DNA from: Nitrospirota bacterium
GTDB taxonomy: Bacteria > Nitrospirota > Thermodesulfovibrionia > Thermodesulfovibrionales > JdFR-85
Direction: 5' to 3'
NCBI GenBank assembly: GCA_013152195.1
Contig: JAADGU010000072.1
Coordinates: forward strand, 1-33,211
Length of the DNA stretch: 33,211 bases
Below, in pieces: positions 6,754 to 15,309 of the stretch. Position 1 is the stretch's first letter. Each line of letters starts with the position of its first letter. The notes below the pieces were generated by a model. That model worked only from the letters and a program-made list of their open reading frames with translations. It made no database searches and was not told where the DNA came from. Made by a program: the position numbers and the translations under genes.

Positions 6754-7308
6754 ATGAGTTGGATCCGTACGATAGCAGAAGAAGATGCCGATGGTTTATT
6801 GGCAGAGATCTACGAAGAGACTCGAGCCAAATCAGGGCGTGTAGTTAATCTGGTAAAAGTCCAGAGCCTCCGCCCGGAGACCATGGCAATCGGGAGAAAG
6901 CTTTACCGTCACATGATGGACAGCCCGGGCGGCTTGAGCAAGCTGCAGCGGGTCTTGATCGCTACAGTGGTGTCAAAGCTCAATGGCTGCTATTACTGAA
7001 TGGAAAGCCATGAGTCCGATCTCCGTGAAGAGATCAGAGACGATGCCGAGGTATCGAGAATTCAGGAGGATTACCGCCAGGCCAACCTTGATCCAGCCAC
7101 CAAAAAACTGCTTGACTTTGCAGCCAAATTAACGCTGACCCCTAAAGAAATAAGCAGAACGGATGTTGAAGTTTTACGTGCAACCGGTTTTGCTGATGAA
7201 GACATCCTTGACGCAGTACAACTCATTGGTTATTTTAACTACACCAACCGTGTTATGGATAGCCTTGGAATAGATCCTGAACCCGGGATGAGATACAAAC
7301 CGGAATAA
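6754..7308 (+). CDS. AhpD-like peroxidase-related selenoprotein (in-frame UGA = probable Sec82)
   Basis: Two abutting same-frame segments read as one 184-residue protein of the carboxymuconolactone decarboxylase/AhpD family if the TGA at 6997-6999 is decoded. The first ends VSKLNGCYY; the second begins MESHESDLREE. Relatives have a CxxC pair followed four residues later by histidine. Here the codon for the second, peroxidatic cysteine is TGA, giving C79-Y-Y-U82 with H86. A SECIS-like hairpin follows at the right distance. The alpha-helical C-terminal half (ATKKLLDFAAKLTL, ATGFADEDILDAVQLIGYFNYTNRV) is typical of the peroxidase-related subfamily. AAGGAGG lies eight bases before the ATG. AhpD-like proteins with Sec are already known in bacteria. 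The alternative is a Cys-to-stop mutation or base error. Confidence 0.78.
6997..6999 (+). other. In-frame TGA at the position of the AhpD peroxidatic cysteine (Sec codon)
   Basis: The codon lies between GCYY and MESHE, where the family has the second Cys of CxxC. The frame is open on both sides, so this is a single-codon recoding or substitution and not a frame change like the other breaks in this window. Confidence 0.7.
7012..7041 (+). promoter_or_regulatory. Bacterial SECIS-like hairpin downstream of UGA
   Basis: GATCTC (7018-7023) pairs perfectly with GAGATC (7030-7035) across the six-base loop CGTGAA. A lower GTC/GAC pairing (GTC at 7014-7016) can extend the stem past a small asymmetric loop. 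The loop G (7025) is 26 bases after the UGA, within the usual bacterial SECIS distance, and the loop contains GU as in E. coli fdhF-type elements. Confidence 0.6.
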
Positions 7309-7330
7309 AACCGGCATACCGCTGACCACT

Positions 7331-7372
7331 CCCTCCTGTTTGCGTGCAATGCTCAGGCACGCATCAGGAGGG
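7331..7372. terminator. Large hairpin after the selenoprotein gene
   Basis: CCCTCCTG (7331-7338) and TGCGTGC (7341-7347) pair with GCACGCA (7357-7363) and CAGGAGGG (7365-7372), with a small internal loop and a nine-base apical loop. No T-run follows on the plus strand, so it may be a processing or stabilising hairpin rather than a classic intrinsic terminator. Confidence 0.5.
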
Positions 7373-7457
7373 GATAAAAAATACTCAGTTCAGGTATTAT
7401 ATTTTAATGAATTACGCAATTCATACTGACATCATTCCCGGTGATTGTTAATAGCTT

Positions 7458-7892
7458 ATGACACAAAAAACAGACCTGACAGAGAGCTTCAGAAAATTAT
7501 TTGTAAAGGCGGATATTTTATTTCATATATTTGCTGCATTACTGTTGCTTATTGCATGCGGCTTTATGTTCTATTACGCAGCGCTCAATATCGTTCACCC
7601 ATCTCGCGACTCCATAATACGCCTTGTAAATGACGTGCTTTTGGCATTGATAATTCTTGAACTCCTCTGGACCGTTATCAGGTTTCTGAAGAAACAGAAA
7701 TTCCTGCTTGGACCCTTCCTTGCCATCGGCATGATAGCTGCGGTGAGGAGGATTCTTTTGATAGAGGCCCAGACATCCACCATGGAGCATGTACCTGTTG
7801 AAAAACTCTATGAGATAGGGTTAAGCGCTGTTGTAATCCTGATTTTAATGGTTGCATACTACCTGTCCGCCAAGGCTCAGAAAATAGAGTAA
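7458..7892 (+). CDS. PsiE-family membrane protein (phosphate-starvation-inducible type)
   Basis: A 144-residue integral membrane protein with four hydrophobic segments at about residues 22-42, 58-78, 85-97 and 118-138. The order and spacing, and the loop RLVNDVLLALIILELLWTVIRFLKK with a conserved glutamate in the second helix, fit the PsiE family. FLAIGMIAAVRRILLIEAQ is another hallmark, as PsiE relatives carry an arginine pair in this helix. The function is unknown; the name comes from E. coli psiE regulation by phosphate. No strong ribosome-binding site is visible. It is followed 23 bases later by yajQ, so the two may be co-transcribed. Confidence 0.75.
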   Translation: MTQKTDLTESFRKLFVKADILFHIFAALLLLIACGFMFYYAALNIVHPSRDSIIRLVNDVLLALIILELLWTVIRFLKKQKFLLGPFLAIGMIAAVRRILLIEAQTSTMEHVPVEKLYEIGLSAVVILILMVAYYLSAKAQKIE

Positions 7893-7915
7893 TCAAGACA
7901 AAGAAGGAGGGTTAA

Positions 7916-8413
7916 ATGGCTGAAGCACATTCTTTTGACATTGTATGCGTAGTGGATTTGCAGGAAGTGGACAACGCCGTAAATCAGGCAATGAAAGAGA
8001 TAAGTCAGAGGTTTGACTTTAAAGGGAGTAAAAGCAATATTGAACTTAACAAGGATAAGGGCGTTGTTACGGTTATCTCTGATGATGAGCAGAAGATTAA
8101 AAGCGTTATCGATATTCTGCAGTCAAAGCTTGTAAAGCGGGGAATTTCTCTCAAGGCCCTGAGCTATGGCAAAGTGGAGCCGGCAGCAGGGGATACAGTC
8201 AAGCAGGTAATAACCCTTCAGCAGGGAATCCCTCAGGATAAGGCAAAAGAGATAGTAAAGTTTATAAAAAACACCAAGCTTAAGGTGACCTCCGAGATCC
8301 AGAAAGAACAGGTTCGTGTCAAGGGGAAAAAGATAGATGATCTTCAGGCCATTATGTCCAGGGTTAAAGAAGAGGATTTCGGGATACACCTGCAGTTTAC
8401 AAACTACAGGTAG
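7916..8413 (+). CDS. yajQ: YajQ family nucleotide / cyclic-di-GMP-binding protein
   Basis: A 165-residue YajQ protein complete from end to end: the N-terminal [37 protein letters not shown], the middle [18 protein letters not shown], and the C-terminal [14 protein letters not shown]-like end. The fold is two RNA-binding-protein-like domains. In Xanthomonas a YajQ protein binds cyclic di-GMP and acts with a transcription factor; elsewhere it has been linked to nucleotide or ribosome binding. GAAGGAGGG precedes the ATG at normal spacing. The stop is followed by a terminator-like hairpin. Confidence 0.92.
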   Translation: MAEAHSFDIVCVVDLQEVDNAVNQAMKEISQRFDFKGSKSNIELNKDKGVVTVISDDEQKIKSVIDILQSKLVKRGISLKALSYGKVEPAAGDTVKQVITLQQGIPQDKAKEIVKFIKNTKLKVTSEIQKEQVRVKGKKIDDLQAIMSRVKEEDFGIHLQFTNYR

Positions 8414-8430
8414 AGAAACAGCCTATCCCG

Positions 8431-8455
8431 GGGTTACACAGGATTAGTGTAACCC
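8431..8455. terminator. Hairpin between convergent yajQ and the RRM gene
   Basis: GGGTTACAC (8431-8439) and GTGTAACCC (8447-8455) are exact reverse complements with a seven-base loop. The tail TATCTCCCTGTTTCC is only weakly T-rich. It lies between two convergent genes and may terminate both. Confidence 0.55.
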
Positions 8456-8531
8456 TATCTCCCTGTTTCCATGAAGATATAACTGAAACGCCGCTTTTTA
8501 CCACGTCCCTGTGAAGCCGGATTGCAGGGTC

Positions 8532-8804
8532 TTAGTATCCTGTTCTGTGTTGTGGACGTTCTCCTCGGGGTTTTGCCTGATTAACCTTTATATTACGTCC
8601 CTTTATTTCTTTTCCGTCCAGGGCCTTAATCGCTTCATCTGCTTCTGAATCATTCGGCATCTCTACAAATCCAAAACCTTTCGACTGTCCTGAAAACTTA
8701 TCCGTTATAATGTTAACAGTAGATACTTCTCCGAATTCTGAGAAAAGCTCTTTCAACTCATCTTCACTTACATTGTAAGGCAGATTTCCAACATAGATAT
8801 TCAT
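8532..8804 (-). CDS. RRM-domain RNA-binding protein
   Basis: A 90-residue protein made of one RNA recognition motif. RNP2 is IYVGNL at residues 3-8 and RNP1 is KGFGFVEM near residue 42, with the aromatic residues that stack on RNA bases. It ends in a short basic tail (AKPRGERPQHRTGY). It resembles the cyanobacterial and proteobacterial small RRM proteins, many of which are cold-inducible RNA chaperones. A consensus promoter and a leader of about 145 bases lie upstream, which fits post-transcriptional or temperature control. GAGGG lies about ten bases before the ATG. Confidence 0.9.
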   Translation of the reverse strand: MNIYVGNLPYNVSEDELKELFSEFGEVSTVNIITDKFSGQSKGFGFVEMPNDSEADEAIKALDGKEIKGRNIKVNQAKPRGERPQHRTGY

Positions 8805-8831
8805 GATATCATTCCCTCAAAACATCAAAAA

Positions 8832-8874
8832 TGTGCGTTAGTCGAGATTGCGCCATCAGATAACCATACGCACA
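8832..8874 (-). promoter_or_regulatory. Stem in the 5' leader of the RRM gene
   Basis: TGTGCGT (8832-8838) and ACGCACA (8868-8874) are exact reverse complements within the proposed leader, some 30-70 bases before the RRM start codon. A further palindrome, ATTGGCCAAT, lies upstream of this stem in the leader (about 8904-8913). Structure near a cold-shock-type start could control translation; this is inference. Confidence 0.35.
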
Positions 8875-8955
8875 GGTTAATCGACAGCGTTCAGCCAACC
8901 ATTGGCCAATTCACAGAAAGACATGCCTTTTAAGATTATTGCATTTAATGTCATC

Positions 8956-8984
8956 ATTATATCCGATGATTTCAGGGTTGTCAA
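8956..8984 (-). promoter_or_regulatory. Perfect sigma-70 promoter for the RRM gene
   Basis: On the minus strand TTGACA (8984-8979) is followed after exactly 17 bases by TATAAT (8961-8956). Both hexamers match the consensus fully. The start of transcription would be near 8949, giving a leader of about 145 bases before the ATG at 8804. Confidence 0.75.
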
Positions 8985-9207
8985 GGCAACAGAGACATTT
9001 GGAAGAAAGCGGGCAGGCTGATAAACCTTCAGGTGAGCAGCAGGTTTCTGCAGATGGGCGCAGACCTGGATTGTAGCAGCAGAAATAGTGCAGGTACGTA
9101 AAACGAATTAAGGTGGCTGTCAGAATATTATCTCCACCGGCCAGGTTAAGGATGTCATGTCTTCAGGAATGAGAAATGCCGGGTTCTGGTTCGACAACCG
9201 TGAAACT
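8985..9207. other. Intergenic stretch without recognisable gene
   Basis: Between the divergent promoters of the RRM gene and lysA I see no convincing coding frame, RNA gene or repeat. Small antisense frames here have no recognisable motifs or ribosome-binding sites. Confidence 0.5.
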
Positions 9208-9237
9208 TTGACATTAAGTGAGCCCCTGTGTTAATAA
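9208..9237 (+). promoter_or_regulatory. Promoter for the lysA-dap gene group
   Basis: A consensus -35 TTGACA (9208-9213) is followed after 18 bases by TAATAA (9232-9237), in an AT-rich stretch about 40 bases before the lysA start codon. Confidence 0.5.
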
Positions 9238-9274
9238 TATAAGATTTAATATCAAGGCTATTTATGGGAGGAGT

Positions 9275-10536
9275 ATGTATTATTTCAGATATATAAAAGG
9301 AGAGCTCTACGCCGAAGATGTTCCGGTCAAGAGCCTTATTGAAGAGTATGGCACCCCCCTTTATGTATACAGCCATAAAACCCTGACCCGGCACCTGAAG
9401 GCGTACAATGACGCCTTCTCGGAAATCCCACATATAATATGTTTTGCAACAAAGGCCAATTCCAACAGCGCCATCCTCCGTCTGATTGCAAATCATGGTG
9501 GAGGCGCTGATATTGTCTCCGGAGGAGAGCTTTACAGGGCCTTACGTGTGGGAATCCCCCCGGAAAAGATTGTTTATGCAGGGGTAGGCAAAACAGATGA
9601 TGAGATTCGATATGCCCTCAGCAAGAGGATATTGATGTTTAATGTTGAATCCGAACAGGAGCTTGAAAGGATTAACGATATAGCAGAGGGCAGATGAATG
9701 TCACTGCACCAATAGCATTGAGAATAAATCCTGATATCGACCCTGAAACTCATCCCTATATATCAACAGGGCTTAGAAAGCACAAGTTTGGCATTCCGAT
9801 AGAAAATGCCCTTGAGTACTACAGAGTGGCCAAGGGGCTTGAAAATATTGAACTGATAGGCGTTCATAAACATATCGGCTCCCAGATAACAAAGATTACG
9901 CCCTTTGTTGATGCACTCCAGAGGATACTGGTCCTCATTGAGAGCCTGAAGGCAGAAGGGATCAATCTGAGATATCTGGACATAGGTGGCGGGCTTGGCA
10001 TACAATATAAGGACGAATCCCCACCCCACCCAAAGGAGCTTGCCCGGAAACTCCTGCCGCTTCTGAGGGGACAGGATATAACCATAATTGTGGAGCCGGG
10101 ACGCTCAATCGCAGGCAACGCTGGCATACTCCTCACAAAGGTGCTTTACCTGAAGAAGGGTGAGGACAGGGAGTTTGTGATAGTGGATGCAGGGATGAAC
10201 GACCTGATGAGACCTACACTGTATGATGCATATCATCACATTCTTCCTGTCAGGAAGAACAGGCGCAGGATGATTGTGGCAGATATTGTCGGTCCTGTAT
10301 GCGAATCAGGGGATTTTCTTGCAAGGGAAAGGGAAATCAACAGTGTGCAGCACGGCGACTGTCTTGCTGTTATGAGTGCCGGGGCCTATGGTTTTTCGAT
10401 GAGCTCCAATTACAACAGCCGTCCAAGACCGGCCGAGGTGCTTGTAAGGGACGGAGAACATTATATTATAAGAAAGAGGGAGACTTACAGAGACCTTGTC
10501 CGGGGTGAGATTATACCCGACTTTCTGGATAAGTGA
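9275..10536 (+). CDS. lysA: Diaminopimelate decarboxylase (one frame break near 9692)
   Basis: Diaminopimelate decarboxylase, the PLP enzyme that converts meso-DAP to lysine. The start at 9275 gives MYYFRYIKGELYAEDV, which fits the family N-terminus, with GGGAGG just upstream. The PLP lysine is in CFATKANSN, followed by GGGADIVSGGELYRAL, HKHIGSQIT, the PGRSIAGNAG phosphate-binding segment, CESGDFLA and the C-terminal SMSSNYNSRPRPAEV. The first frame ends at 9697 after DIAEGR and the second opens at 9694 with MNVTAPIALRINPD. The two parts join smoothly if one base, probably G in GGCAG-ATG, is missing. Both halves are perfectly conserved, so a sequencing indel is likelier than gene loss. It heads lysA-dapF-pilZ-dapA. 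Confidence 0.9.
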
Positions 10537-10556
10537 AGAATTAAATTTTAATGAAG

Positions 10557-10685
10557 TCGTAAAAAGCCGTAAAGCAGCGTTTCTTGTCATTGCGAGCGGA
10601 GCGAAGCAATCTCTTGCAGTATGATTTTAAAACAGATTGCTTCGTCGCTTTGCTCCTCGCAATGACAGTGATGGACTTTTTACGA
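10557..10685. repeat. Large imperfect palindromic repeat element between lysA and dapF
   Basis: The outer arms TCGTAAAAAG (10557-10566) and CTTTTTACGA (10676-10685) are exact reverse complements. Inside, 10586-10612 (GTCATTGCGAGC...GAAGCAATCT) pairs with 10634-10666 (AGATTGCTTCG...CTCGCAATGAC), the left arm being a few bases shorter. The inner GTCATTGCGAG...GAAGCAATCT sequence is a dispersed palindrome seen in many bacterial genomes. It may fold as a long hairpin within the lysA-dapF transcript. Confidence 0.8.
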
Positions 10686-10725
10686 GAACATCAAGATTTA
10701 AGCTGGTATATAATTACCTGATATT

Positions 10726-11604
10726 ATGAAGATCGAATTTACAAAAATGCATGGCCTTGGAAATGACTTTATTGTTGTTAACGCAATTAAAGAGTCCTTT
10801 CTGTCCGCTCTCGGCTCTGATGAACTTTCCAGGCTGTCAGCACATTTATGCAACAGAAGGTTTGCCATCGGGGCCGATCAGCTTCTCCTGCTCTGTCCAT
10901 CTGAAAGGGCCGATTTCAGGATGAGAATATTCAATGCTGACGGTTCGGAGGTCGAGATGTGTGGCAATGGTATCCGCTGTCTGGCCAGATACATCTGGGA
11001 CAGGGGGCTGAGTGAAAAAGAGGTGCTTGAGATAGAGACCCTGGCGGGCATTATCAGGCCGGAGGTCCGTAATGGATTGGTCAGGGTCGATATGGGAATG
11101 CCCGAGTTTTCACCGGAGAGGATACCGGTGGATATCAAGGAAACAGACAGGGCTGTCCTTCCGGAAACAAGCGTTTTTATAAAGTATCCACTTGAGGTTG
11201 AGGGGCAGGTTTTTGATATTACCTGTCTTTCCATGGGGAATCCCCATTGCGTTATAGTTGTTGATGATGTAGACAACTTTCCTGTAAGTTACTACGGACC
11301 AATGATTGAAAACCGCCAGATATTCCCCCGAAAGACAAACGTGGAGTTTGTGGAGATACTCAATGATAAAGAGATAGACATGAGGGTTTGGGAAAGGGGT
11401 GCCGGAGAAACAATGGCCTGTGGAACCGGGGCCTCTGCTGCTGCTGTTGCAACATCATTAATCGGGAGTACAGGAAGAGAAGTGACTGTTCACCTGCTGG
11501 GCGGAGACCTGTTTATTGAATGGGCCGAGAATGGACATATATACATGGCAGGTCCTGCTGTAACTGTATTTGATGGAGTTATAGATGTTGAAGTCGATGG
11601 ATGA
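10726..11604 (+). CDS. dapF: Diaminopimelate epimerase
   Basis: A complete 292-residue DapF, which interconverts LL- and meso-diaminopimelate without a cofactor using two cysteines. Both are present in their motifs: C79 in ADGSEVEMCGNGIRC and C232 in GAGETMACGTGASA. The N-terminus MKIEFTKMHGLGNDFIV and the segments SMGNPHCVI and NVEFVEI are also canonical. There is no strong ribosome-binding site in front of the ATG. Its 3' end overlaps the start of the PilZ gene by 20 bases. The product feeds LysA directly upstream and peptidoglycan synthesis by the mre-mrd-rod genes downstream. Confidence 0.95.
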   Translation: MKIEFTKMHGLGNDFIVVNAIKESFLSALGSDELSRLSAHLCNRRFAIGADQLLLLCPSERADFRMRIFNADGSEVEMCGNGIRCLARYIWDRGLSEKEVLEIETLAGIIRPEVRNGLVRVDMGMPEFSPERIPVDIKETDRAVLPETSVFIKYPLEVEGQVFDITCLSMGNPHCVIVVDDVDNFPVSYYGPMIENRQIFPRKTNVEFVEILNDKEIDMRVWERGAGETMACGTGASAAAVATSLIGSTGREVTVHLLGGDLFIEWAENGHIYMAGPAVTVFDGVIDVEVDG

Positions 11605-11899
11605 AAAAACAGAGAAGAGGAGTGTTTCCAGAGAAGAAACCAGCCTCAATGTCAAATTTGCCGTAACAGAGGTGGGGGGAAGAGATGCTACAAGGGTTGA
11701 GGCAAAGGGCTCGATTGTGGACATTTCAGAGCAGGGGTTTGGTATGATAACCACCTATCCCCTGCAAAAAGGTCATGCGATAACAATAAGGGACAGGGAA
11801 AACGAAAAGATGCCGGGTTATGGACTTGTCAAGTGGACAGAAAAGGCGGGTTCTGCATACAGGGCCGGTCTTTACCACAGGTTCCCGGTAAACTTATAA
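11585..11899 (+). CDS. PilZ-domain protein
   Basis: A 104-residue protein consisting of a PilZ-like domain. After a charged N-terminus (KRSVSREETSLNVKF) come the characteristic GSIVDISEQGFGMIT, corresponding to the D/NxSxxG motif, and the C-terminal strands GYGLVKWTEKAGSAYRAGLYH. The first c-di-GMP motif RxxxR is not clean here: KRSVSREE has arginines but with altered spacing, so nucleotide binding is uncertain. The ATG at 11585 is supported by GGAG six bases upstream and overlaps dapF by 20 bases, implying translational coupling. Confidence 0.75.
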   Translation: MLKSMDEKTEKRSVSREETSLNVKFAVTEVGGRDATRVEAKGSIVDISEQGFGMITTYPLQKGHAITIRDRENEKMPGYGLVKWTEKAGSAYRAGLYHRFPVNL

Positions 11900-11966
11900 A
11901 CTCTTTACAGATTGCCCTTCCCGGATAGAGGGAAAGGGCCGGTATAAAGTTCTTGAGGAGGAAGTC

Positions 11967-12839
11967 ATGCTTAAAGGTTCAATAGTAGCCCTGGTTACCC
12001 CTTTCAGGGATGGTGCGGTGGATGAAAAGGCCCTGTCAGAGCTGATTGAGTGGCATATATCAGAGGGTACAAACGGTATAGTGCCCTGCGGCACTACAGG
12101 AGAGTCGGCAACCCTGACCTATGAGGAGCATTACAGGGTAATAAAGACAACCATAGAAGTTGTAAACAAAAGGATTCCGGTTATAGCAGGTACCGGTGCC
12201 AATTCCACAGATGAGACGATTACAATGACTCAGGAGGCCAGGAAACTCGGGGCGGATGCCGCCCTGCTTGTAGCACCCTACTACAACAAGCCCACCCAGG
12301 AAGGGCTTTACAGGCATTACAGGGCAGTGGCAGAGGCTGTTGACCTTCCTCTTGTACTTTATAATGTGCCCGGACGCACGGCTGTTAACATACTTCCCCA
12401 AACGGTTGAACGCCTTGCCGGGATTGAAAACATTGCGGCCATAAAGGAAGCCTCCGGTGACATGAAGCAGGTGAGTGAGGTCATAAGGCGGTGTGGTGAC
12501 AGGATTACCATTCTTTCAGGAGATGACTTTACCACGTTTCCCCTCCTTGCTCTTGGTGGCAGCGGGGTGATTTCGGTTACTGGCAACGTGATGCCAGGAA
12601 TGGTTTCTCAAATGTGTGCAAGCTACGAGAAGGGGCTTTATGACGATGCACGGAAGCTCCATTTCAAGCTCGAACCACTCAATGCTGCAATGTTCCTGGA
12701 GACCAATCCCATACCTGTAAAAACAGCCCTCTCAATGATGGGCAGGATACGTGGTGAGCTCCGTCTCCCACTATGTGAAATCTCAGAGGCGAACAAAAAA
12801 AGTCTGCGGGAGACCCTGCTCTCATATAACCTTGTTTAA
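11967..12839 (+). CDS. dapA: 4-hydroxy-tetrahydrodipicolinate synthase
   Basis: A complete 290-residue DapA, the class I aldolase that condenses pyruvate with aspartate semialdehyde at the entry to the DAP/lysine pathway. The Schiff-base lysine is K160 in AAIKEASGD, the catalytic Tyr132 is in LYNVPGRT, and the Thr pair 43-44 is in GTTGES; ALLVAPYYNKPTQEGLY is also canonical. AGGAGG precedes the ATG. It is 67 bases after the PilZ gene. dapB, often next to dapA, is absent from this window. A strong hairpin follows the stop. Confidence 0.96.
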   Translation: MLKGSIVALVTPFRDGAVDEKALSELIEWHISEGTNGIVPCGTTGESATLTYEEHYRVIKTTIEVVNKRIPVIAGTGANSTDETITMTQEARKLGADAALLVAPYYNKPTQEGLYRHYRAVAEAVDLPLVLYNVPGRTAVNILPQTVERLAGIENIAAIKEASGDMKQVSEVIRRCGDRITILSGDDFTTFPLLALGGSGVISVTGNVMPGMVSQMCASYEKGLYDDARKLHFKLEPLNAAMFLETNPIPVKTALSMMGRIRGELRLPLCEISEANKKSLRETLLSYNLV

Positions 12840-12843
12840 AACA

Positions 12844-12874
12844 GGCCGCACCCTTTAAGAAAAAGGGTGCGGCC
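12844..12874. terminator. Perfect 13-bp hairpin after dapA
   Basis: GGCCGCACCCTTT (12844-12856) and AAAGGGTGCGGCC (12862-12874) are exact reverse complements around a five-base loop, five bases after the dapA stop. No T-run follows on the plus strand, so termination may depend on another factor or the hairpin may protect the mRNA end. Confidence 0.6.
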
Positions 12875-12958
12875 CGAAAGCATTGATATCACGCCGAAAA
12901 GCAGGCTGAGGGCATCCCCTTCCTTGAAAATCTTAATACCTATCTGGTAGTATTTTAA

Positions 12959-13389
12959 ATGGTAACCCCTGCAGGACTTCTCTCCCGTGTAGTTGCAAAG
13001 GTGTCATAGACCTTATCGTGGCAACTATAGCTGTTGAGATATTACAGAAGACCGGTTTTTTTGCAGGACTTGTATACATTCTGGTAGCCGATGGTTTCTT
13101 TAACGGCAGGAGTCCCGGTAAACTACTGCTTGGGCTAAGTGTGGTCAGGGGGGACGGAGGGCCTTGTACTGTCAGGGAATCCATACTGAGAAACCTGACT
13201 ATTGCTGTCGGGTTTTTGTTGTGGAGAATACCCTTGATAGGCTGGCTTCTCTTTCCCTGTGTGCTGGCCTTTGAGTTTATCGTGCTTTTTGGAAGTGATA
13301 CAAACAGGCGCCTTGGTGACGAGATTGCAAAAACCAATGTTATAGAAATAGCAGGCAAAAAGGAACAGGTGGCAGACAGTGAAGAATAA
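12959..13389 (+). CDS. RDD family membrane protein (frame break near 13002)
   Basis: An RDD-domain membrane protein. The N-terminal MVTPAGLLSRVVAKV reads from the ATG at 12959, then runs into a stop. The rest, IDLIVATIAVEILQ..., is in another frame. Removing one copy of a doubled GT at 13001-13004 gives the exact RDD spacing R-x-x-A-x-x-I-D. The following features are typical: a first transmembrane helix, GRSPGKLLLGLSVV with its conserved GK-G segment, a second and third hydrophobic segment, and a final charged tail with GSDTNRRLGDEIAKT, where the family has its aspartate and RR-GD. RDD proteins are small integral proteins, some of which are ion antiporters; the role here is unknown. It lies between dapA and mreB. 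Confidence 0.75.
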
Positions 13390-13423
13390 CTGCTTGCTGT
13401 GAAACTACTAAAGAGGTTGCGAG

Positions 13424-13444
13424 ACCCTGGAATAAATTCAGGGT
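13424..13444. repeat. Small dispersed palindrome ACCCTG...CAGGGT before mreB
   Basis: ACCCTG (13424-13429) pairs with CAGGGT (13439-13444), with AAT/ATT extending the stem past a bulged G. The same design, with different but still complementary stem bases, occurs at 30332-30352, and a related perfect hairpin at 30287-30307. Confidence 0.65.
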
Positions 13445-13475
13445 GACAATTAAAGTTGCCGCAACAGGAGGATAG

Positions 13476-14504
<1,029 letters not shown>

Positions 14505-14511
14505 TGATGAG

Positions 14512-15299
14512 ATGAGGAACAGACGAGTTGTTTTACTTTTTCTGGTTGTTGTCGTCTCCGCTTCCATTATGACCTTTCAGAGTACCATACCAGGGGACCG
14601 TTTAAACCCCTAACTGCCCTGCAGACCCCTCTGTACCAGCTGGAGAGGGGTTTCGCTGCTGTCATGAAGATCATCAAGTCACCTTTTATCTATTATTTCA
14701 GGCTGGAAAACGAAAACCAGATACTGAAAAACAGGATTGGACAGCTTGAAATGCGGGAACAGGAATACACAGAGCTTAAACTCGAAAACCGGAGACTAAG
14801 CACCATAGTTAGCATAAAGGAAACATCCCCGCATTTTATTGCAGCCGCCAGTGTCATCTCGTCAGGAATAAGACAATGGCCGGAGCTGATTATAATTGAC
14901 AAGAAGGGGACATCAAGCGGTATAAAAAAGGATATGGCAGTAAGGATACCGGAAGGACTTGTTGGGAAAACTTCCGAGGTTATGCCGGGTTTCTCAAAAG
15001 TACTGCTTGTAACGGATGTAAACTTTTCTGTATCAGTACGGCTTCAGGATACAAGGATTGAAGGTATACTGTCCGGCAGGGGTGATGGATCATGTATCCT
15101 GAAATATATCCCGCGGGATGAAGATATAAAGCCCGGAGCTTTATTAATAACTTCAGGGCTTGACGGGCTTTTTCCAAAGGGTATTCCTGTGGGTTATATC
15201 ACGGGGGTCAAGAAGGGGAGTGAACTCTTTCTTGACATTGAGGTTAAACCAATAATAAAGGCATCCATGATTGAAGAGGTCATGGTTTTTAAAAAATAG
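14512..15299 (+). CDS. mreC: Rod-shape-determining protein MreC (frame break in a G run near 14595)
   Basis: MreC, the bitopic inner-membrane protein that links MreB to the periplasmic elongation enzymes. The ATG at 14512 begins a basic tail and a transmembrane helix (RRVVLLFLVVVVSASIM). The frame then stops, but PFKPLTALQTPLYQLERG continues one frame away; one extra G in the GGGG run at 14593-14596 would join them. Downstream are the coiled coil (ENENQILKNRIGQLE), then the beta-rich domain with GIKKDMAVRIPEGLVGKTSEV, VLLVTDVNFSVSVRLQDTRIEGILSG and GLDGLFPKGIPVGYI, all canonical. Loss in a homopolymer suggests a read error. Confidence 0.9.
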
Positions 15300-15309
15300 G
15301 ATTTCAACT

